Positions 59,145-64,000 of a DNA stretch of 64,000 nucleotides are shown here, piece by piece. Both the position numbers and the translations under genes were made by a program. The DNA is from Paraburkholderia unamae (GTDB lineage Bacteria; Pseudomonadota; Gammaproteobacteria; Burkholderiales; Burkholderiaceae). Below the pieces are notes generated by a model. That model saw nothing but the letters and a program-made list of their open reading frames with translations, was not told the DNA's origin and ran no database searches. The first letter of the stretch is position 1. Each line of letters starts with the position of its first letter. The stretch spans positions 1 to 64,000 of the forward strand of contig NZ_QLSU01000004.1 in the NCBI RefSeq assembly GCF_003268775.1, written 5' to 3'.

Positions 59145-59858
59145 TCAATGTAGCGTGCGCGATTGTCCCGGCATGTCTTTGTGGTGCTCGGGCGTGTCCT
59201 CTTCGTATTCGAGGAATTCGTCGGGAATCTGCGGCGCGGCGCCGGCAGCGGGTCGCGTCGCCTCGGGGGCGGCGGGCACGTCCACGTCTACGTGATGAGC
59301 GCCCATCACCGCACCCGCGCCCGGCGCGCTTGCCGAGGTGAGCACGGTGGCCTCGGCTTCGTTCGCCGGCCGCATGGGCGCATCGGCTGCACTCCCCTGC
59401 GTGCCTTGATGTCCTTCGTCGGCCTGCGCCGTGCGGCGGCGCATGGCGTCGGCGAAGTCGCTCAGGCCCAGCTCGTCGAGCGCCGAGTGCTCGCGTGCAA
59501 CCGGGCGGTCCGTTGCGGGCCACGCCCACGGCGAGCCGCGCAAGGCGACGTCCGTCGCATGTTCTTCACGTAGTGTCGTGCACGCGAGGTCGGCGTGCGC
59601 TTCGTCGCTCACATGTACGCCAATGCGCACGGCTTCTTGCGGTGGCGGCGTCGTGCCGGGCGGCTCGTTCGCGCTGCGGCGCACGTCGCCCGTGCTTGAG
59701 AAAAAGCTCGTCACGAGACGCTCGATGCCCGCCAGCACGCCTTCGGTGTGTGCCGGCAGGTCGATGTCGCTCGCCGCGAAGCCGCGTTGCAGCAGCGCGT
59801 CCTGCGCGTGCCGCGCTTCGTCGTAGGTCTTGAAAAGGCCGGTCACGGTCTGCTTCAT
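59145..59858 (-). CDS. Hypothetical stress-type protein (237 aa)
   Basis: Start at 59858 has a strong AGGAGGG ribosome site. The N-terminus MKQTVTGLFKTYDEARHAQDALLQRGFAASDIDL resembles the ferredoxin-like repeat of heat-induced/YflT-type proteins, and a partial second repeat follows (AVRIGVHVSDEAHADLACTTLREEHATDV). From about residue 115 the chain is low-complexity, Ala/Glu/Pro-rich and probably disordered, ending PDEFLEYEEDTPEHHKDMPGQSRTLH. No signal or membrane segment. Related proteins are often under stress control; no promoter evidence here. Confidence 0.65.
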   Translation of the reverse strand: MKQTVTGLFKTYDEARHAQDALLQRGFAASDIDLPAHTEGVLAGIERLVTSFFSSTGDVRRSANEPPGTTPPPQEAVRIGVHVSDEAHADLACTTLREEHATDVALRGSPWAWPATDRPVAREHSALDELGLSDFADAMRRRTAQADEGHQGTQGSAADAPMRPANEAEATVLTSASAPGAGAVMGAHHVDVDVPAAPEATRPAAGAAPQIPDEFLEYEEDTPEHHKDMPGQSRTLH

Positions 59859-60071
59859 GGCACCCTCCTTCGTCAGGTGTCTACGCCTCATTGCATGATG
59901 CGCCGAATGGCGCGCGTTGTGCGCCGCGCTTGACCGAGTGCGTGCGCGGATTATCGTGCGCGCCGCAATCCGCGTGCCTCGTCTGCGAAACAAACGGGCA
60001 TCGAACGATCGCACGCGGTTCGCCAAGAGAAGAAGCCGCACAGCAACAGCGCACCACCCACAACGCACTAG

Positions 60072-62336
60072 CTACAGCGTCGCATCACGCTCGCGCTTCG
60101 CGCGCGACTGGCGTTCCTCGCGGATTGCCTCGAGTGTCTTTTCCAGCAGTGCGATATCGAACGGCTTGGAGAGTACCCGCACATCCACATGGCGCGCGCG
60201 GTCCAGTTCCTCCGCATAGCCGGTCACGAGGATCACGGGCATCGCCGGTTCCAGTCCCTGCAACGCCTCGGCGAGGTCGATGCCGTTCATCGTTCCGGGC
60301 ATGTGGATGTCCGACAGCACGAGGTCGAAGCGCGGCGTGCGCTCGCCGTCGGCGTGCGGGGCCTCGACGAGTTCCAGCGCGCTCGCCGCGTCGCTCGCGC
60401 AGGTCACGCGGTGCCCCATCATTTGCAGGAGCGCTTCGGTGCCCGCGGCGACTTCGTCGTTGTCTTCGACGAGCAGCACGTTCAGCCCTTGCTGCACCTC
60501 GGCGCTTTCCTCGCGCATCTCGCTCGGGCGTGGCGCGGGCGGCTCGGCCAGCGAGCGCGGCAAATACAGATGCGCCGTCGTGCCCGCGCCGATCGCGCTG
60601 TCGATCGCGGCGAGGCCGCCCGAGCGCTCGCAGAACGCGAACACCTGCGGCAGCCCGAGGCCGGTGCCCGTGCCCTTGGGCTTGGTCGTGTAGAGCGGCT
60701 CGAACGCACGGGCGAGCACGTCAGGCGGCATGCCGGTGCCGGTGTCCTCGAGCGTGATGTGCACGAAGTCGCCGTCGAGCGGGAAGCCTTCGTCGGGCCG
60801 GAAGCTGATGTTGCGCGCGCGCACGGTGAAGCGGCCGCCGTTGGGCATCGCGTCGCGCGCGTTGACGGCGAGGTTGATGAGCGCGAGCTCCAGCTCGGCC
60901 ACATCGACGAGCACCGGCCACACGCCTTCGCCCTCGTCGACGACGAGCGACACCTTCGCGCCGAGCGAGGCGCGCAACAGCTCGCGGCACGCGGGCAGCC
61001 AGCGCCCGACGTGAATCGTTTCGTTGCGCAGCGGCTGCTTGCGCGCGACGCCGAGCAACTGGCGCGTGAGCGACTGGCCGCTCTTGAGCGCGCGCTCGAC
61101 GGCGGAAAGCTCGCGCTCGAAGCCCGCCACGCCGCGCCGCCGCGCGATCTGCACGTTGGCCGAGACGATCATCAGCAGGTTGTTGAAATCGTGCGCGACG
61201 CTGCCCACGAGGTTGCCGAGCGCTTCCATCTTGCGCGACTGCCGGTAGGCGGACTCGATCGAGCGTCGCATCGACGCCTCGGCTTGCCAGCGCTCCCAGG
61301 CCTCCTCCTCGGCGGCGAGGCGTCGCAGCGAGAGCCAGATCACGCACCAGAGCGCGATCGAGGGCGTGAACATCGAGATGATGAGCACGCTCAGGTGCTT
61401 GTACCAGGCGGTCCAGATCGCGGGCGTGCGATACGCGCAGGTCACGTACACGGGGTACGCGCCCACGCGCCGGTACGCGAGGATCACGTTGCTGTTGAGG
61501 AGCCCCGAATGCATGCGCACGACGCCGCCCTCGCTGCCGCGCGCGAGCGCGCTGCTGAGCGGCGAGTGCGGTGTGATGGCGGAGGCGAGCGCGCGCGGCG
61601 GCGGATCGAAGGCGAGGATCGAGCCGTCGCTGCGCACGAGGCCGAGCGCCATCGGCGAGTCGGGCCCGAGCAGGTCGCGGTAGAACGAGCTGAAATAGCC
61701 GGGACGCAGCGCGACCGAGACGATGCCCGCGAACGCGTCGCTCGGGTCGCGCCGTGCCACGCCCATGTTGAAGACGGTTTCGCCGCTCACCTGGCCGTGC
61801 ATCACGCGCGAGACGTGCTCGATCACGCGGCCGTCGCGAATGCCGGCGAAGTCGTCGCGCGCGACGATCGAAACCGGCGGCGGCGGCGAGAAACGGCTGC
61901 TCGCGAGCAGGTCGCCGTCGCGCCCGAAGATCGACACCGCGGCCACCTGCGGATAGCCGCCGCCAATGGCGTCGAGCTGCTGGTGGATCTGCGATTCGTT
62001 CGCGCGCACGCCGTCGTCGTCCAGCCCGCGCACGAGCTCGACGACGCGCGCATCGAGCGCCTCGTTCATGTCGAACACCTTGAGCGCGTGCTCCTCGGCC
62101 ACGCGCACGGTGCGCAGCGTGGTGTCGGTCGCGTCGGACTCGCGCGCGCGCAGGTCGTTGTATGCCATGGCGGCCACGTACACGCACGGCAGCACGATCG
62201 CCGCGATGAGCAGCGCCAGCAGCGTGCGCCGGCGCACCGTGAAGTCATGGCCTGGCGCAGCCGGAAACGGCGCGTCGTCGGAAAGGGGCGGCAGGGGCGT
62301 GCGTTCGTCTGGCCGCTCGGGCCGGTCAGCAATCAT
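60072..62336 (-). CDS. Hybrid sensor histidine kinase with C-terminal receiver domain
   Basis: 754 residues from 62336. A first membrane helix (RRRTLLALLIAAIVLPCVYVAAMAY) and a second near 320-345 (HLSVLIISMFTPSIALWCVIWLSL) enclose a periplasmic Cache-like sensor with SIFGRDGDLLASSRF. The H-box GSVAHDFNNLL has the phospho-accepting histidine at about 382; N-box NLAVNARDAMP, G1 LEDTGTGMP and G2 GTGLGLPQV give a complete ATPase. A receiver follows (LLVEDNDEVAAG, acceptor Asp about 676 in LVLSDIHMPG, lysine in VRVLSKPF). No separate output gene is adjacent, so it may pass phosphate to a distant partner. A stretch of 620 bp to the next gene holds no coding region I support. Confidence 0.9.
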   Translation of the reverse strand: MIADRPERPDERTPLPPLSDDAPFPAAPGHDFTVRRRTLLALLIAAIVLPCVYVAAMAYNDLRARESDATDTTLRTVRVAEEHALKVFDMNEALDARVVELVRGLDDDGVRANESQIHQQLDAIGGGYPQVAAVSIFGRDGDLLASSRFSPPPPVSIVARDDFAGIRDGRVIEHVSRVMHGQVSGETVFNMGVARRDPSDAFAGIVSVALRPGYFSSFYRDLLGPDSPMALGLVRSDGSILAFDPPPRALASAITPHSPLSSALARGSEGGVVRMHSGLLNSNVILAYRRVGAYPVYVTCAYRTPAIWTAWYKHLSVLIISMFTPSIALWCVIWLSLRRLAAEEEAWERWQAEASMRRSIESAYRQSRKMEALGNLVGSVAHDFNNLLMIVSANVQIARRRGVAGFERELSAVERALKSGQSLTRQLLGVARKQPLRNETIHVGRWLPACRELLRASLGAKVSLVVDEGEGVWPVLVDVAELELALINLAVNARDAMPNGGRFTVRARNISFRPDEGFPLDGDFVHITLEDTGTGMPPDVLARAFEPLYTTKPKGTGTGLGLPQVFAFCERSGGLAAIDSAIGAGTTAHLYLPRSLAEPPAPRPSEMREESAEVQQGLNVLLVEDNDEVAAGTEALLQMMGHRVTCASDAASALELVEAPHADGERTPRFDLVLSDIHMPGTMNGIDLAEALQGLEPAMPVILVTGYAEELDRARHVDVRVLSKPFDIALLEKTLEAIREERQSRAKRERDATL

Positions 62337-62959
62337 CGTACGGAAAAGCAGGGAAAAGGCGGCGGGGCTTTCGACATCATAAACGACCGCGATGACGCGC
62401 CGACGGCCGGCCGGTGACGCGCGCGCGGCAAGATTGTGCGTTCGGGCTTTCCATTCAGGGTTTATCCGCTTGCCGTGCGCCGAATTCGCGAAAATCGGTG
62501 AAGCGCAAACGTACCACAAAGGGATAATCGACGTTCTCTATTTAAGGGATGGATCATTTGTTGCGAGAAACTCGCTGGAATGAGTCGAATTTGTTCGTCG
62601 AATGATTATGGACGAGTTGCATTTGATTCAATTTGATTCGAGAATCGCGAACACGATAAATAACGCATTCGCATGAATTGCCGCGCCGTCCGAAAATGGG
62701 GCACGGCCATGCTACGGGGTGGCTGCGAAGATGCAGACGAGGGCTTTCACGACCGGTGCCCGGGTTGCCGGTATCCATCGCGCGACACCACTGCCGCCCG
62801 CCTTGGGTGGGCGCGCCGCAGCGGCGGCCCGTCCATGCGTTGTTATCCATGCGCCATGCATTTTCCGGCTTACGCGTATTTTTCCCTAAAGTAATGGCGC
62901 GCGCCGCCGTTAATACGCCAAAACGCACTCCGCCCAACGCACACTCATTCTGCATATCC
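62337..62959. other. Gene-free divergent region between the histidine kinase and the receiver gene
   Basis: No gene seen. Around 62510-62670 it is much richer in A and T than its surroundings, as promoter regions are in this genome. Reading frames here are out of codon bias. Confidence 0.5.
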
Positions 62960-63328
62960 ATGTCCTTGCCCATCGTGATCGCCGATGATTCGCTGTTAGC
63001 CCGCAAGGTGCTCACGAAGGCGCTGCCCGAGGACTGGGACGTCGAGATTTCGTACGCGTCGAACGGAAACGAAGCCCTTGCGCATTACCGCGCCGGTCGC
63101 GCGGCAGTCATGTTTCTCGACCTCACGATGCCCGACCTGACGGGTTTTCAGGTGCTCGAAGCCTTGCAGCACGAGGACCTGAACACGTTCGTGATCGTCG
63201 TTTCAGCGGACGTTCAGCCGCGCGCACGCGAGCGCGTGCAGGCGCTGGGCGCGGCGGCGTTCGTCGCAAAGCCGGTAACCCAGGAGGCGCTGCTACCCAT
63301 CCTGAAGGAGTACGGGTTGTATGCCTGA
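62960..63328 (+). CDS. Single-domain response regulator (CheY-like)
   Basis: 122 residues from ATG 62960. Complete receiver: acidic pair D9-D10, acceptor D54 (VMFLDLTMPD), S83 and K104 (AFVAKPV). No output domain. It overlaps the CheC-like gene by eight bases, so the pair is cotranslated, and the CheC-like protein may be its phosphatase. Confidence 0.9.
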   Translation: MSLPIVIADDSLLARKVLTKALPEDWDVEISYASNGNEALAHYRAGRAAVMFLDLTMPDLTGFQVLEALQHEDLNTFVIVVSADVQPRARERVQALGAAAFVAKPVTQEALLPILKEYGLYA

Positions 63329-63956
63329 TCGAGTGTTCACGGAACTCCAGCGCGACGCGCTCCAGGAGATCGCCAATCTCGGCATGGGGCAGGCGGCGAC
63401 GCGACTGTCGGGGCTGCTCAATGCCTTTATCGAGCTTTCGGTGCCGCGCGTGCGCGTGGTCGCCGTGTCCGAGGCCGCGGCGGCGCTGCGGGAGATGACC
63501 GGCATCGACGGTCCCGTCGCGGCCGTGCGCCAGGGCTTTCGCTCGGAGATCAAGGGCGAGGCGCTGGTGATCTGCCGCAGCGGCGAGATCGCCGAGCTCG
63601 GCAGCCTGGTCGGCGGGCGAGGCGGCGTGATCTACGCGCCGGACGCCGACGACACGCTCACCGAGGAAGAACTGATGTTCGACGTCGCCAACGCGCTCAC
63701 GGGCGCGTGCGTGTCGTCGATGCTCGACCAGCTCGGGCGCATGCCGGTGTTTTCGCAGCCGGGCCTGCTCGGCGAGGCGATCATGCTCGACGAGGTGTTC
63801 CAGCCGGGGTTGCTCGCCTGGGACGTCGCGCTCCTCGTCGAGGTCAATTTCGCGCTCGAAGACCAGCGCTTTCGCGCCCACCTTGTCATGCTGATGGCCG
63901 AGGAGTCGATCCACGTCGTGAGCCGGGCCATCGACGCGCTCTTGCACAGCCTATGA
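63321..63956 (+). CDS. CheC-like phosphatase
   Basis: 211 residues of the CheC/CheX/FliY family. Both active-site helices are readable: ELQRDALQEIANLGMGQAATRLSGLL (the D/S-x3-E-x2-N motif, EIANLGMGQA) and, in the second half, EELMFDVANALTGACVSSMLDQLG (E-x2-N type, DVANALTGA). CheC proteins dephosphorylate CheY-like receivers. It sits between the receiver gene and a gene that begins at 63953, in one operon. No chemotaxis kinase genes are in view. Confidence 0.9.
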   Translation: MPDRVFTELQRDALQEIANLGMGQAATRLSGLLNAFIELSVPRVRVVAVSEAAAALREMTGIDGPVAAVRQGFRSEIKGEALVICRSGEIAELGSLVGGRGGVIYAPDADDTLTEEELMFDVANALTGACVSSMLDQLGRMPVFSQPGLLGEAIMLDEVFQPGLLAWDVALLVEVNFALEDQRFRAHLVMLMAEESIHVVSRAIDALLHSL

Positions 63957-64000
63957 GCACGCCAACCGGATTGCCGTCGCTGTCGGACCTCGTCGTCGAA
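63953..64000 (+). CDS. Start of a downstream gene, cut by the right edge
   Basis: ATG at 63953 overlaps the CheC-like stop codon (ATGA). Only sixteen codons are visible, MSTPTGLPSLSDLVVE, too few for a family. In comparable receiver-CheC operons the third gene is often a sensor kinase or diguanylate cyclase, but that cannot be shown here. Confidence 0.55.
   Translation, partial: MSTPTGLPSLSDLVVE

Noticed and set aside
1..64000. tRNA, rRNA and insertion sequences
   Set aside because: None recognised on reading either strand; no transposase-like frames or tRNA cloverleaf signatures were found.

Overview
The window is GC-rich, densely coded DNA from a member of the Burkholderiaceae, most likely Burkholderia sensu lato (Paraburkholderia type). 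It spans the replication and partition region of a secondary chromosome or chromid. Three lines of evidence point this way: an iteron array in front of a Rep_3-type initiator, a parA-parB operon with TTTATGCGCATAAA-type parS palindromes (the type known for Burkholderia chromosome 2), and typical beta-proteobacterial gene content such as hpa catabolism, tdh-kbl and large MscS channels.

Layout. 0-9 kb: 5' end of a type VI secretion vgrG, a gene-free stretch with a repeated 65-bp block, a PAS-containing Aer-like chemoreceptor, a DedA-rhodanese fusion, a cNMP-binding/thioredoxin-reductase-like protein and a YcaQ-type DNA glycosylase. 9-17 kb: a methyltransferase, a thioredoxin, then the meta-cleavage pathway for homoprotocatechuate (hpaR divergent from hpaG1-G2-E-D-F-H-I). 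17-21 kb: a MarR regulator, class II aldolase, ketopantoate-reductase-like enzyme and MHS-family transporter that look like one small catabolic module. 21-30 kb: a large MscS-type channel, a cupin, and a two-gene ABC importer (fused permease plus ATPase) behind a long leader with short ORFs.

30-39 kb is a molybdenum district: a ModE regulator, a two-domain molbindin, a NifQ-like protein, a ModA/WtpA-like binding protein and a fused ModB-ModC. Three ModE-box-like 24-bp palindromes lie upstream of modA, of a DUF2325 protein and of an unknown 192-aa protein, so the two unknowns are predicted members of a molybdate-responsive regulon. 39-50 kb: a hypothetical protein, a short DsbG-like protein, an outer-membrane barrel, small regulators with transporters, YceI, tdh-kbl with an XRE-cupin regulator, and a small unknown gene behind a textbook LexA box.

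50-58.5 kb is the replicon core: a tyrosine-recombinase-fold protein lacking most catalytic residues, a KfrA-like coiled-coil protein with a C-terminal zinc ribbon, nineteen same-direction 17-bp iterons (GGTGAG-N6-CGGGA) with a DnaA box, repA, and parA-parB with three parS sites. A cluster of three DnaA boxes lies just beyond. 58.5-64 kb: an FMN reductase, a stress-type protein, a hybrid histidine kinase, and a receiver-CheC operon running off the right edge.

The most striking signal is that the iteron 17-mer is not confined to the origin. Seventeen further copies or near-copies sit in seven intergenic groups between 8.6 and 51 kb, up to 45 kb from the array, and I saw none to the right of repA. 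This looks like a dispersed set of initiator-binding sites on a Burkholderia secondary replicon.
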